From Roseovarius sp. EL26 (GTDB lineage Bacteria > Pseudomonadota > Alphaproteobacteria > Rhodobacterales > Rhodobacteraceae): DNA of 64,000 nucleotides. The stretch spans positions 669,606 to 733,605 of the forward strand of contig NZ_OUMZ01000007.1 in the NCBI RefSeq assembly GCF_900327775.1, read 5' to 3'. Below the pieces are notes generated by a model. That model saw only the letters and a program-made list of their open reading frames with translations, ran no database searches and had not been told where the DNA came from. Position 1 is the stretch's first letter, and each line of letters begins with the position of its first letter. Shown here in pieces: positions 34,570 to 44,271 of this stretch. Position numbers and translations under genes: made by a program.

Positions 34570-37500
34570 TTAGGCGTGGCTAGGTGCCATGCTTTGCTGT
34601 TTTCGAGCAGAGCGCGCGAAAAACAGATAGTAGAACACGGGCGCGGCGATCAGTGTCAGGATAGAGGCAAACGCCAGACCACCCATGATAGTAATTGCCA
34701 TCGAGACAAAGAAGGCATCCCAGATAAGCGGGATCATCCCCAAAATGGTTGTCGCCGCGGCCAGAATAACGGGACGCACACGCGAGGTGCTGGCTTTGAT
34801 AATCGCATCGGCGAGGGGCAGTTGTGGCTCCTCACGGCGGACGATGTCAATCTCCTCGACCAGAACGATGCCGTTCTTGATCAACATGCCCGAAAGCGAC
34901 AACAGGCCCAGAAGCGCGGTGAAGGTAAAAGGCATACCCGTGCCCAAAAGGCCGATGGTGACACCGTTGACCGACATTGGGACCAAAAGCCAGATGATCA
35001 GCGGCTGGCGCAGGGCGTTAAACAGCAGGATCGAGATGAGCACCATGATGATGATGCTGAAAGGCAATTGTGCTGCGAGGCTGGCTTGCGCCTCGGATGA
35101 GCTTTCCAGGTCACCGCCCCATTCCATCTTGTAGCCTGGGGGCAGGGGCATGTAGTCGATTGTTTGTTTTACCTGCGACTGTACCTGTGGTGCAGTTAGG
35201 CCCAGCTTGATTTCTGCGCCGACGGTCAGGGTCAAAACTCGGTCGCGGCGATGTACCAGCGTGTTTTGCGGCTCGAACACCAAACCGTCGATGACCTGTT
35301 CCATAGGAACAAACTCACTGGCGCTGGCCGAGAACAGCTTCATATCCGTTAGGGCGAGAGTGGAGTCAGGGGCGAGGCGCAGTACGATAGGGATCTGCCG
35401 TTCGCCTTCGCGGTAGACCCCAGCGCTAAGCCCCTCGGTGGCAAACATGAAGGCGTTGGTGACGTTTTCACGGGTGATGCCGGCCTCTTGCGCCCGGTCA
35501 TCGGCATAGACGGCTCGTAGCACCTGCTCCATTTCACGCCAATCAATGAAGAGCGTGGTGATGTCATCGGTGGTTTCCGCCATCAACTTCATAGCCTGAT
35601 CGCCCAAGTCACGCAGCACCTCTGGATCAGGGCCTGAGAAACGGACCTCGATCGGGGTGCCGCCACCGGGACCAAAGGCAAGACGTTTGGCGCGGAATTC
35701 ACCCTCGGGGAGGTTATGGGCTGCGACGGTCAGCATCTCATCCGCTAGAGCTGAGATTGTATCGATGGTTTCCGTACGGACGATGATATGGCCGTAGCTG
35801 GGGTTGGGATCCTCGGCCTGATAGGTCAACATGAAGCGCGAAGCGCCCTGGCCGACATAGGTGGTATAGGACACCACGTCGTCTCGTTGCTCCAACCAAT
35901 CCTCGATGACTTCAAGATCGCGCGAGGTTTGGTGGATCGAGGCGCTTTGCGGCAGTTTGTAGTGCACAAACAATAGCGGCGTGTTGCTGTCAGGGAAGAA
36001 CTGCTGCTTGATACTGCCAAAGCCTGCGTAGCACACCACTGTGACCGCGATGAGGCCCGCGACAACCAACCAACGAAGACGTATAGCTGCGTTGAGGGCT
36101 TTGCCGTAGACACGAAATAGCGGCCCGTCATAGCCGGTGTCGCCTTCGGATGATGTACCTTGCTTAAAGAAGTAGTGCCCAAGCAGTGGAGTAGCGGTTA
36201 GGGCCAGAATCCATGACAACATCAATGAGATGCCAATCACCGCAAAGAGTGAGAATAAGAACTCTCCAGTGGCATCATTACTGAGACCAATGCCGGCAAA
36301 AGCCATGATGCCGATCACGGTTGCGCCCAGCAGAGGGATTTGAGTTTTGCTGGCGGCATCATCTGCCGCATCGCGGGAGTTTGAGCCGCGTTGCATGGCA
36401 ATTTGCATGCCTTCGGCCACCACGATGGCGTTGTCCACCAGCATTCCCATGGCAATGATCAACGCGCCCAGCGAGATACGCTCCATCTCAATCGAGAAGA
36501 AGCTCATGAACATCAGGGTGCCAACCACCGTCAACAGCAGGGTAGACCCCACAACCACAGCGGCGCGCCAGCCCATGAACAGCGCCAGAACGATGACCAC
36601 GATGGTGACCGACATGGCGAGGTTAACGAGGAAGGCGTTTGATGCCTCTTCGACCACAAGGTGTTGTTGGTATATTGGTGCGAGGCTGACACCTGCAGGG
36701 ATATCGCCGGCCAGTTCAGCCAGCTTGGCATCGGCACGTTTTCCTACATCGACGATGTTTTCATCTGCTATACCGGCAACGCCTAACGTAAAAGCGGGGA
36801 TTCCGTTATGGCGGATAAAGATGTCTGGGTTGGTTTCCTGAGCGCGGTAGACCTTGGAAAAGTCATCGAGGTTAACAATTTCACCGTCAACACCAACAGT
36901 TAGGCCTGCGATCTCATCCACCGTTTCGTCGCCCTCTGGGGCTTGGATCAAGGTGCGGCCGTCAGATGATTGGAGGCTGCCGCCATCCACAACGGAGTTG
37001 GCGTTGGCAATGGCGTCTTGAATAGCACTGGGGGAGACATTTTGATTGGTGGCTACGACGAGGTTGGGTTCGACGTAAACCACCTCATTAGGAATGCCTG
37101 CGACCTCAACGTCTGCGACACCTTCGACGGTCAGCAGCTCGCGCCGCATAAAGGTTGAAAGCTCATAAAGCTCGGCGTCAGAGAAACCGGGCGCGGTAAT
37201 AGCATAGTAGATGCCGAACACATCGCCGTAGGTATCATTGACATAAGGTATCGTGGCCCCATTGGGCAGGCGTGCATCTGAGACGCGGTTGCGCAGTTTA
37301 GTCCAGATTTCTGGCAATTCAGTGCCATCATACTGGTCTTTCATGTCGATGGTGATCCACGACAGGCCGGGCTGGTTCATCGAGCGGATTTCATCCACTT
37401 CGCCCATTTTTTGGATTTCGGATTCCAGTGGTTCCGAGATTTCTTCGGCGACTTGTTCGGCGGAGGCTCCGGGGTATTGGGTAACAACAACAGCAGTCTT

Positions 37501-37626
37501 GATGGTAAAGGCGGGATCTTCTAGACGTCCAAGGCTGGTAAAGCCCCAAATACCGCCCAGAAGGCAGCCCAACATGATCAGCCAAGTGATCAGCGGCTTA
37601 TCAATGGAAAAACGTGCAATGTTCAT
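34570..37626 (-). CDS. RND-family efflux transporter permease
   Basis: Inner-membrane proton-drug antiporter of the AcrB/HAE family, 1018 residues with the expected internal repeat. There are 12 predicted helices and two large periplasmic loops. The proton-relay region in TM4 reads GMLVDNAIVVAEG (one Asp plus Asn), and TM10 has LSGMLIKNGIVLVEE with the relay Lys. The N-terminus MNIARFSIDKPLITWLIMLG is typical. It works with the adjacent membrane fusion protein 11 bp upstream; no outer-membrane TolC gene is nearby. Substrate not predictable. Confidence 0.93.
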   Translation of the reverse strand: MNIARFSIDKPLITWLIMLGCLLGGIWGFTSLGRLEDPAFTIKTAVVVTQYPGASAEQVAEEISEPLESEIQKMGEVDEIRSMNQPGLSWITIDMKDQYDGTELPEIWTKLRNRVSDARLPNGATIPYVNDTYGDVFGIYYAITAPGFSDAELYELSTFMRRELLTVEGVADVEVAGIPNEVVYVEPNLVVATNQNVSPSAIQDAIANANSVVDGGSLQSSDGRTLIQAPEGDETVDEIAGLTVGVDGEIVNLDDFSKVYRAQETNPDIFIRHNGIPAFTLGVAGIADENIVDVGKRADAKLAELAGDIPAGVSLAPIYQQHLVVEEASNAFLVNLAMSVTIVVIVLALFMGWRAAVVVGSTLLLTVVGTLMFMSFFSIEMERISLGALIIAMGMLVDNAIVVAEGMQIAMQRGSNSRDAADDAASKTQIPLLGATVIGIMAFAGIGLSNDATGEFLFSLFAVIGISLMLSWILALTATPLLGHYFFKQGTSSEGDTGYDGPLFRVYGKALNAAIRLRWLVVAGLIAVTVVCYAGFGSIKQQFFPDSNTPLLFVHYKLPQSASIHQTSRDLEVIEDWLEQRDDVVSYTTYVGQGASRFMLTYQAEDPNPSYGHIIVRTETIDTISALADEMLTVAAHNLPEGEFRAKRLAFGPGGGTPIEVRFSGPDPEVLRDLGDQAMKLMAETTDDITTLFIDWREMEQVLRAVYADDRAQEAGITRENVTNAFMFATEGLSAGVYREGERQIPIVLRLAPDSTLALTDMKLFSASASEFVPMEQVIDGLVFEPQNTLVHRRDRVLTLTVGAEIKLGLTAPQVQSQVKQTIDYMPLPPGYKMEWGGDLESSSEAQASLAAQLPFSIIIMVLISILLFNALRQPLIIWLLVPMSVNGVTIGLLGTGMPFTFTALLGLLSLSGMLIKNGIVLVEEIDIVRREEPQLPLADAIIKASTSRVRPVILAAATTILGMIPLIWDAFFVSMAITIMGGLAFASILTLIAAPVFYYLFFARSARKQQSMAPSHA

Positions 37627-37637
37627 GATCCGGCCCC

Positions 37638-38675
37638 TCAGTTCGCGAAGCCGGTGAAGCGACGCACGGTTTGGCCGTCGCTCAACTCGGATGCGCCAGC
37701 AGCAGCAATCTCATCACCAGGGTTCAGGCCCGAAATGACCTGCACCTCGCCCTTGTTCGAGGGGGTGATCTCTACTGCGTGGCTGGAAACTGTGCCCTGA
37801 CCTTCGCCTGTAGGTTCAAAGACCATGACGGACGTGCTGCCATCGTTGGCAGTGACGATGGCGGCAGTGGGGACTATGAAATGCTCTGTCTGACCGCTTT
37901 GAATGGCGATCACTGTGGCCGATGAACCGGGCAGGATCACCAGATGTTCTGGAGGTTCCATGCCAAAAGTGATGGTGAACGTTTGGCCAATGGTCGAGGT
38001 TTCGGCGTTGAATTCGCGAACCTCAACAGGGAAAGTTTCATCACTGGCGGGGAACCTTGCAAAAATCTCGAAATCCGGATCTTTGCCGGCTTGCTGAAAG
38101 AGCACTTCGGGCACGTCAATTTCGATTCGAAGATCGGACATATCGTGCAGGCGGACAACCGGGGTGCCTGCGTTGATGGTGCTGAAGTTGGCAAGGCTGC
38201 GGGCAGCGACAAGGCCATCGAACGGAGCCAACAGGGTAGCTTCGTTCAGGTTGCGTTCAGCATCACGAAGGCTGATCTTGGCAAGATCATCCGCCGTCTG
38301 GGCGTCATCAACGCTGACTTGGCTAACAGTATTGCCTTCAAGCAGCTTGTAGCGGGCAAGATCGCGATCCGCCTGTTCCTTTTGAACGCGGGCTTGATCC
38401 AGAGAGATTTCAAAGGGTTCGAGGTCCAGTTTGGCAATTAGTTCACCTTGTTTGACAGGTTCACCCTCTTTGACCGGAAAATTAACGATCTGGCCAGAAA
38501 CTTGAAACGCCAGATCGACGGTTTCACGTGCTACGACGCGGCCAAAAAACTGGCGGGTAACGCTGCCGTCGCTGTCTTCGATCTTCATGAGTTTTACCGG
38601 CTTGACGATGTCTTGCGCCATCAGGGGAGCGGCAAGGGAAAGAAAAGCCGCTGATGTAATGGAAATGAGTCTCAT
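37638..38675 (-). CDS. RND efflux membrane fusion (periplasmic adaptor) protein
   Basis: HlyD/AcrA-type adaptor, 345 residues, with a cleavable signal (MRLISITSAAFLSLAAPLMAQ). The biotinyl-lipoyl halves are ETVDLAFQVSGQIVNFPVKEGEPVKQGELIAKLD (about 48-80) and ATLLAPFDGLVAARSLANFS. A short alpha-hairpin of ~70 residues lies between them. It links the RND pump to an outer-membrane channel. It is the first gene of a two-gene operon. No regulator lies next to it. Confidence 0.92.
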   Translation of the reverse strand: MRLISITSAAFLSLAAPLMAQDIVKPVKLMKIEDSDGSVTRQFFGRVVARETVDLAFQVSGQIVNFPVKEGEPVKQGELIAKLDLEPFEISLDQARVQKEQADRDLARYKLLEGNTVSQVSVDDAQTADDLAKISLRDAERNLNEATLLAPFDGLVAARSLANFSTINAGTPVVRLHDMSDLRIEIDVPEVLFQQAGKDPDFEIFARFPASDETFPVEVREFNAETSTIGQTFTITFGMEPPEHLVILPGSSATVIAIQSGQTEHFIVPTAAIVTANDGSTSVMVFEPTGEGQGTVSSHAVEITPSNKGEVQVISGLNPGDEIAAAGASELSDGQTVRRFTGFAN

Positions 38676-39174
38676 GATTGGAACCTTTGCCTCGAATTGT
38701 GCAATTCTACCTTATCAAACCGAAGAGTTTAGTTAAAGCAGGAAGCCTTCGTGTGATCTTGCGGTAAATTAGTGTAAGTTTCTAGGAATACGCCGCACAA
38801 TGGCGTTTCAAATCATAAAATCGCCTGCGTTGCACATCATCCCGGTGGGAAATGTGGCGCAATTTGTGACGCGCATATTTTTGCCGGTCCAACTTTGGAT
38901 TTGGGCAGTTTCGCGCCATTGTGTGCGCGTGATTTTGCCCGCTGTTGTAGTGAATTTCATCTGAAAATAGCGTCCCACTTGTCCAAGAGGCGTAAGACAT
39001 TCGTCGTCTTGGGCGAGTGAGAGAATACAACGTTTATTGAGTGTGGCACTGGGTTGTGCCGTACCAAACTGGTTGGCCGGTTGGCCGCCGGGCGGGGTTT
39101 CTTTGTCGTGATGAATGCATGTTGGGCAGTCTAGAAATGATGAATGGCGAACACAGCGCCAGAAAGGACTATTG
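38676..39174. other. Intergenic region without a convincing gene
   Basis: About 500 bp between the divergent adaptor and CAP-protein genes. It should hold both promoters. An 82-codon minus-strand frame at 38782-39030 shows no family resemblance or signal, and I do not accept it. I see no strong hairpin or palindrome here. A GAAAGGA ribosome-binding site for the CAP gene lies at about 39159-39165. Confidence 0.6.
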
Positions 39175-40305
39175 ATGTCTCAGGCAAACGCACTTGAAGT
39201 CTTGATGCTTGAATTGATCAACGAAGAGCGCGCAGCAGTGGGGCTTTCGCCCTTGCGCTTTAACGGGGATCTGAATGAGGCCAGCGAAGATCACAGCGAT
39301 TGGATGCTGGAGGAAGATGTGTTTTCGCACACCGGAGAGGGAGGATCCTCCGCTGGTGATCGGATTGTCAGCGCCGGTTACGTTCTAGAAGGGAACTGGA
39401 CCTGGGGTGAAAACATTGGTTGGCAAAGTGAACGGGGCGAACCGGGCCTGGAGGATGACGTGCGCGACATTCACGAAAGCCTTATGAACAGCCCGGGCCA
39501 CCGGGCTAATATCCTGAATCCGGATTACGAAGAGATCGGAATTGGGGTTGAGCGTGGTGATTATCGTGGCTTTGACGGTGTGATGATCACCCAAAACTTT
39601 GGCGCAACCGATGCCACCCCAGTCGAAGAGCCTGTTGTGCCCGAGACACCAGTGGCGCCGGAACCAGAGATGCCGGTCGTAGAAAATGATGCGGTTCCTG
39701 AGGAGGATGTAATCGAAGAAGATCCGGTTGTTGTGGCTGAGTTGCCGGAAGACAACGTGCCTGTTGCAGAAGACGAGCCGGAAGTTGAAGAGGAGCCTGT
39801 AGCAGAGGACGTACCTGAGGTGGACCAGACACCCGAGGCCGAAGATGTGCCCGAGGTCGAGGATGTGCCTGAAGTGGCTGAGGATGAAACGCCAGAGGTG
39901 GTTGAGGAGGAAGACGAGACCCCGGTTGCAGAAAATGATCCAGAACCACAGCCAGAAACACCCGTTGTTGAAACTCCAGAGGACGACGTGCCGGTTGATC
40001 AGCCTGAGCAAGAGGAGTTCGCCTTCGATCTCAATGCGTTCCTGACTGATCTGGGTAATCGGATCGAGGCGTTGATCGAAGAGAGGTTTGAAGTTGCGTT
40101 TGGCGACGCTGACAACTTCTGGTTCACGCCACGAGACGAAGATCCGAGTGTGGCCGATGAAGATGACTTTATGGTAGTTGAACTCGACCAAGGTGCCGAC
40201 GATATGGTGGACATTGGCAATGGTGGATGTGACGATTACCAACTGGCGATGGATTGGGGTTGGAGTAATTTTGATGTCACCAATGCCTGGGACATGGCGG
40301 CATAA
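39175..40305 (+). CDS. CAP (SCP/PR-1) domain protein with acidic Pro-Glu-Val repeats
   Basis: A 376-residue protein from the ATG at 39175. Residues ~5-135 form a CAP domain: LINEERAAVGLSPL, HSDWMLEEDVFSHTG, TWGENIGWQ and MNSPGHRANILNPDYEEIGIG. Then ~140 residues are a low-complexity acidic linker built from PEVE, VPEVE and ETPV units. The C-terminal ~90 residues are a separate acidic segment ending DVTNAWDMAA. No N-terminal signal peptide is visible, so if exported it would need a C-terminal type I signal or another route. Bacterial CAP proteins are mostly uncharacterised. Confidence 0.82.
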   Translation: MSQANALEVLMLELINEERAAVGLSPLRFNGDLNEASEDHSDWMLEEDVFSHTGEGGSSAGDRIVSAGYVLEGNWTWGENIGWQSERGEPGLEDDVRDIHESLMNSPGHRANILNPDYEEIGIGVERGDYRGFDGVMITQNFGATDATPVEEPVVPETPVAPEPEMPVVENDAVPEEDVIEEDPVVVAELPEDNVPVAEDEPEVEEEPVAEDVPEVDQTPEAEDVPEVEDVPEVAEDETPEVVEEEDETPVAENDPEPQPETPVVETPEDDVPVDQPEQEEFAFDLNAFLTDLGNRIEALIEERFEVAFGDADNFWFTPRDEDPSVADEDDFMVVELDQGADDMVDIGNGGCDDYQLAMDWGWSNFDVTNAWDMAA

Positions 40306-40313
40306 GAGGGCTG

Positions 40314-40559
40314 TCAGCCGCCTTTGAGGCGGCGCAGCAGGACCACCTCACTATCGGGCTTGATGGGCGTGAACCAACTGTCGTTGTAAATGCGCCCATC
40401 GATTGAGACCGAGACCCCACGATCAAGCTGCGGCGTTAGCCCGGGATAATCCCGGGCTAATCCATTCAAAAGCTCGCGCAGGTTGGATGCGTCGATGTCC
40501 ACATGGGTTTGGCCATCTGTAAAATCAGCCAGAGATCCCCAAAGGCGCACCTGAACCAT
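40314..40559 (-). CDS. MoaD/ThiS-like ubiquitin-fold protein ending in Gly-Gly
   Basis: An 81-residue beta-grasp protein. It begins MVQVRLWGSLADFTDG, has the helix NLRELLNGLARDYPGL and ends VVLLRRLKGG. The C-terminal diglycine is the hallmark of sulfur-carrier or conjugating ubiquitin-like proteins. It lies 3 nt after the molybdenum large-subunit gene in the same operon, so it may carry sulfur for molybdopterin synthesis or for sulfuration of this particular enzyme. No MoaE or E1-like MoeB is adjacent. Confidence 0.82.
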   Translation of the reverse strand: MVQVRLWGSLADFTDGQTHVDIDASNLRELLNGLARDYPGLTPQLDRGVSVSIDGRIYNDSWFTPIKPDSEVVLLRRLKGG

Positions 40560-40562
40560 GGC

Positions 40563-42803
40563 TTATTTGCTTTGCATCGCGGCCAACAGGCGGGGCGGTG
40601 ACATCGGCAGTTCAGTCATGCGTACGCCTGCCGCCTCTGACACCGCGTTGGACACAGCGGCCAAGGGTGGCACGATGGACGTTTCACCCACACCGCGCAC
40701 GCCGTAGGGGTGACCCGGGTTGGGGATCTCCAAAATCACCGTGTCGATCATCGGCAAGTCCGAGGCTACCGGAATACGGTAATCTAGGAAGCCTGCATTT
40801 TGCAGGGTGCCATCCTCGCCGTAGATGTATTCCTCGTTCAAAGCCCAGCCGATACCTTGCGCTGCACCGCCTTGGAATTGGCCCTCGACATAGTCCGGGT
40901 GTACGGCTTTGCCCGCGTCCTGAAACACGGTGTAGCGTACAATTTTGGTGTAGCCGGTTTCAGGATCTACTTCAGTATCAACCATATGCGTGGCAAAGCT
41001 GACGCCGGCACCTTCGGGGTTGGCCTCGTGGTGGCCCGCGATTGGCCCGCCCGTGTTTGATGCCGTGCCTGCAATCTCTGCAATGGTCAGCGGCGGGAAT
41101 TCTCCTGCGTTTGGACCGGCGGGTTTAGCGGCCCCGTCTTCCCAAACAACAGCATCTTCGTCGATGCCCCATGTCATGGCAGCACGTTTGCACATCTCTT
41201 GCTTGGCGGCTTGTGCAGCTTTGATCGTGGCAAGACCCACGGCAAAGGTCACGCGGCTGCCGTCGGTGACTTCGTTTTGACCCAGCGAAGCCGTGTCAGC
41301 CACGATGGTACGTACTTGATCATAGGGCACGCCCAATTCCTCGGCGGCCATCATCGACATTGAGGCGCGCGAGCCACCAATGTCTGGATTGCCTTCGGAG
41401 ACGTTGATCGTGCCATCAGGGGCCACGTTGAGCGTGACGCAAGTGTCGCCGCCGAAGTTGAACCAGAAACCACATGCCACACCGCGCCCTTGGTTCGGGC
41501 CCAGCGGGGCTGACCAATGCGGATGATCCTTGGCGGCCTTCAGCGTGGCCTCTAACCCGATTGCAGGGAAGGTGGGACCGTAAGAGGCAACCGTTCCTTC
41601 GCGCGATGCATTCATCAGGCGCACCTCAAGCGGGTCGAGGTCAAAGCCTTTGGCCAACTCGTCAATCGCACTTTCAATAGCATATGCCGCCATTGGTGCG
41701 CCGGGGGCGCGATAAGCGGCCTGCTTGGGGCGGTTAGTGACCACGTCCCAGCCAATGGTTTTGACGTTTTCCAGATTGTACGGCGCAAAGCCGGACATTG
41801 CGCCGAATTCAACGGGCGAGCCGGGGTAGGCGCCACCTTGATAGCGTAGTTCGGCAAATCCGGCTGTGATCTTGCCGTCTTTGGTCATGCCGATGCGCAC
41901 ATCGATTGAGCTGGAGGCGGTTGGCCCGCTGGCGCGGAGCACTTCGGACCGGCTCATCACCATTTTGACGGGGCGGCTGGTTTTGCGCGACAGGCATAGG
42001 GCAACAGGTTCAAGGAAGACAGTTGTCTTGCCGCCAAAGCCGCCACCGATTTCTGAGGCCGTGACGCGTAATTGTCCCTGTTTCATGCCCATGATGGCCG
42101 CACAGGTGTTGCGGACCATGTAATGGCCCTGCGTGCAACAGAATAGATCGGCCTGACCGTCTGGCGCGAAGGTCGCTAGACAGGCGTGGGGCTCGATATA
42201 GCCCTGGTGGGTGGCCTCCGTCTTATAAGTGCGCTCAACGATACGGTCTGCCTTGGCTAGGCCCACCTCGATATCACCATGACCAAACTCATGGCGCGCC
42301 ATGACGTTGCCGGAGGAGCCTTCGGGCGCGGTTTCTTCGGCGCGGCCTGCGTGCAGGATCGGCGCGTCGGGTTTCATTGCCTCATCAACGTCGGTGACAT
42401 GTGGCAGCACTTCGTACACCACATCGATCAGTTTCAACGCTTTGCGTGCAACGGGTGCGCTGGTCGCGGCCACGGCGGCGACGGCATGGCCGTCATACAG
42501 GGCTTTTTCACCGGCCATACAGTTGTCTAGGACATCGAGCACATCATCGGGAGCGTCATCAAAATCCGCACGGGTGATGACCGAATGCACACCGGGTAGG
42601 GCGCGGGCTTTGCTGGTGTCGATGCTGACGATCCTGGCGTGGGCATGCGGGCTGCGCAGAATGCGGCCGATTAGCATACCCGGTGCACTCATGTCAGCGC
42701 CGTAACGGGCGCGACCGGTGACCTTGTCGATGCCGTCAGGGCGTTCAACCCTTGTGCCTACGACTTTGAATTCGCGTTTCTTTTCTGTGTTGTCCAGAGC
42801 CAT
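40563..42803 (-). CDS. Xanthine-dehydrogenase-family molybdopterin-binding subunit
   Basis: Large subunit of a second molybdenum hydroxylase, 746 residues. Features include VVGTRVERPDGIDKVTGRARY at the start, GGGFGGK for MPT binding (SEIGGGFGGKT) and AYRAPGAPMAAYAIE in the active-site region. The C-terminal GVRGVGETSIVPP has the catalytic Glu. The loop differs from both CODH forms, so this is an organic-substrate hydroxylase (aldehyde, purine, N-heterocycle or aromatic-CoA type). The substrate is unresolved. The start overlaps the stop of the 2Fe-2S gene (TAATG). Confidence 0.9.
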   Translation of the reverse strand: MALDNTEKKREFKVVGTRVERPDGIDKVTGRARYGADMSAPGMLIGRILRSPHAHARIVSIDTSKARALPGVHSVITRADFDDAPDDVLDVLDNCMAGEKALYDGHAVAAVAATSAPVARKALKLIDVVYEVLPHVTDVDEAMKPDAPILHAGRAEETAPEGSSGNVMARHEFGHGDIEVGLAKADRIVERTYKTEATHQGYIEPHACLATFAPDGQADLFCCTQGHYMVRNTCAAIMGMKQGQLRVTASEIGGGFGGKTTVFLEPVALCLSRKTSRPVKMVMSRSEVLRASGPTASSSIDVRIGMTKDGKITAGFAELRYQGGAYPGSPVEFGAMSGFAPYNLENVKTIGWDVVTNRPKQAAYRAPGAPMAAYAIESAIDELAKGFDLDPLEVRLMNASREGTVASYGPTFPAIGLEATLKAAKDHPHWSAPLGPNQGRGVACGFWFNFGGDTCVTLNVAPDGTINVSEGNPDIGGSRASMSMMAAEELGVPYDQVRTIVADTASLGQNEVTDGSRVTFAVGLATIKAAQAAKQEMCKRAAMTWGIDEDAVVWEDGAAKPAGPNAGEFPPLTIAEIAGTASNTGGPIAGHHEANPEGAGVSFATHMVDTEVDPETGYTKIVRYTVFQDAGKAVHPDYVEGQFQGGAAQGIGWALNEEYIYGEDGTLQNAGFLDYRIPVASDLPMIDTVILEIPNPGHPYGVRGVGETSIVPPLAAVSNAVSEAAGVRMTELPMSPPRLLAAMQSK

Positions 42804-43282
42804 TATGACGCCTCCCGCAGGTCTTTGGCCGTCTGCATCACGGCGCGAATGATTTTGTCATAACCGGTGCAGCGGCACAGGTTACCAGCCAGCCAATACC
42901 GAACCTCTTCTTCGGTTGGGTCGGGTTTCTTTTCCAACAGGGATTTTGCAGCAATCAGAATGCCGGGTGTGCAGATACCGCATTGCAGGGCGGCATGTTT
43001 GATGAAGCTAGTCTGCAGCGGGTGCAGCGCGTCGCCCTGTGCCATGCCCTCAATCGTGCTGACTTCGCGGCCTTCGGCCTCGGCCCCCAGCATCAGGCAT
43101 GAACAAACCAAACGGTCATCAACCGTGACAGAACAAGCGCCACAGTCGCCGCTGCCACATCCCTCTTTGGTGCCGGTCAGGCTAAGCTTATCGCGCAGCA
43201 CATCCAGTAGGGTTTCTTCGGGCTCACACAGGAAATCGACCGGGTCGCCGTTGATTGTGGTTTTCACATGAATCTGGCTCAT
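42803..43282 (-). CDS. Xanthine-dehydrogenase-family 2Fe-2S subunit
   Basis: Small subunit of the same enzyme, 159 residues. First cluster cysteines are in EGCGSGDCGACSV and VCSC. Second cluster cysteines are in QCGICTPG and CRCTGY. It transfers electrons between the Mo centre and FAD. It overlaps the FAD-subunit gene by 4 nt and the Mo-subunit gene by one base, so the three subunits are made in fixed proportion. Confidence 0.92.
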   Translation of the reverse strand: MSQIHVKTTINGDPVDFLCEPEETLLDVLRDKLSLTGTKEGCGSGDCGACSVTVDDRLVCSCLMLGAEAEGREVSTIEGMAQGDALHPLQTSFIKHAALQCGICTPGILIAAKSLLEKKPDPTEEEVRYWLAGNLCRCTGYDKIIRAVMQTAKDLREAS

Positions 43283-44142
43283 GACGCACCTCCTGCGCGC
43301 TGATAGGCAATTTTTGCGGCACGCCGGGCAAGGACCCCGGAAACATGCTTGCGAAACTCGATAGTTCCGCGTTTGTCGCTGATTGGGTTTGCGGCATCTG
43401 AACAGGCTGTCGCCAATGCACCCAATGCCGCATCATCCAGTTTGGATCCGACCAGAGCGCTTGCCGCGGCATCCACAACAAGCACGGTTGGGGCAACAGC
43501 GCCCAGTGTCACCCGAGCTGCGGTACAAACACCAGCGTTATCAAGCGTCAGTGAGACGCCACAGCCAACAACGGCGATGTCCATTTCGGTCCGCGGGATA
43601 AAGCGCAGATAGGCATCTGCTGCGTTTGATCCGCGGGCTGGCAGGAATATCGATGTGATGAACTCATCAGCTGCCAATGTGGTTTTACCGGGGCCAGCAG
43701 GGATGTCTGCCACCGGCACATCACGTGTGCCATCTTTACTGGCAATACGTGCCACGGCATTGGCCGCAATCATCGCCGGAACGCTGTCAGCTGCAGGGGA
43801 GGCATTGCATAGGTTGCCCGCCAGTGTGGCGCGGCCTTGGACCTGCGTAGATCCGATCAAATCCATACCTTCGATAACACCAGGCCAGTCTTTACACAGC
43901 GCTGCGTGTTCGCTCATCTCGGCACCGCTGACAGCTGCGCCAATGCGCCAGCCGCCATCTTCGGCCATAATATCGCGCATGCCTTCGATGCGTTTAATGT
44001 CGACGATCAGATCGGGGTCTGACATTTCAGCCCGCAGTCGGACCAATAGATCAGTGCCGCCTGCCATCACGCGGCATTCGCCGGAAGTGTTGGACAACAG
44101 GTCAATTGCAGCACTCACCGTTGTCGGTGCTTCGTATTGCAT
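43279..44142 (-). CDS. Xanthine-dehydrogenase-family FAD-binding subunit
   Basis: FAD subunit, 287 residues. FAD motifs are VMAGGTDLLVRLR (about residues 20-32) and ATLAGNLCNASPAADS (about 102-117). It has no insert for an extra 4Fe-4S cluster, so it is unlike 4-hydroxybenzoyl-CoA reductase HcrB. It is first in an FAD, 2Fe-2S, Mo, MoaD-like operon and is divergent from the fused E1 gene across a region with a perfect 20-bp palindrome. Confidence 0.9.
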   Translation of the reverse strand: MQYEAPTTVSAAIDLLSNTSGECRVMAGGTDLLVRLRAEMSDPDLIVDIKRIEGMRDIMAEDGGWRIGAAVSGAEMSEHAALCKDWPGVIEGMDLIGSTQVQGRATLAGNLCNASPAADSVPAMIAANAVARIASKDGTRDVPVADIPAGPGKTTLAADEFITSIFLPARGSNAADAYLRFIPRTEMDIAVVGCGVSLTLDNAGVCTAARVTLGAVAPTVLVVDAAASALVGSKLDDAALGALATACSDAANPISDKRGTIEFRKHVSGVLARRAAKIAYQRAGGAS

Positions 44143-44271
44143 GAATTTGCCTTTCTACCTGGGGCCGGCAATCAAAATGCCGGAGCCTGAGACTCAATCT
44201 TGTTGGCAAGACTATTGACCAAGTTCAGTAAGAGAGCAAACCCGTAAATGTAATTTCTAAGGGGTATATTG

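Noticed and set aside
38782-39030. 82-codon minus-strand frame in the intergenic region
   Set aside because: No ribosome-binding site, signal, membrane segment or recognisable motif; composition is like random sequence.
39640-40000. Repeats in the CAP gene, checked as a possible CRISPR or satellite
   Set aside because: They are degenerate coding repeats of PEVE-type units with no constant repeat length or unique spacers.
39385-40242. Minus-strand frame of 285 codons opposite the CAP gene
   Set aside because: It is the mirror of the acidic repeat region, and CAP-domain motifs on the plus strand are unambiguous.
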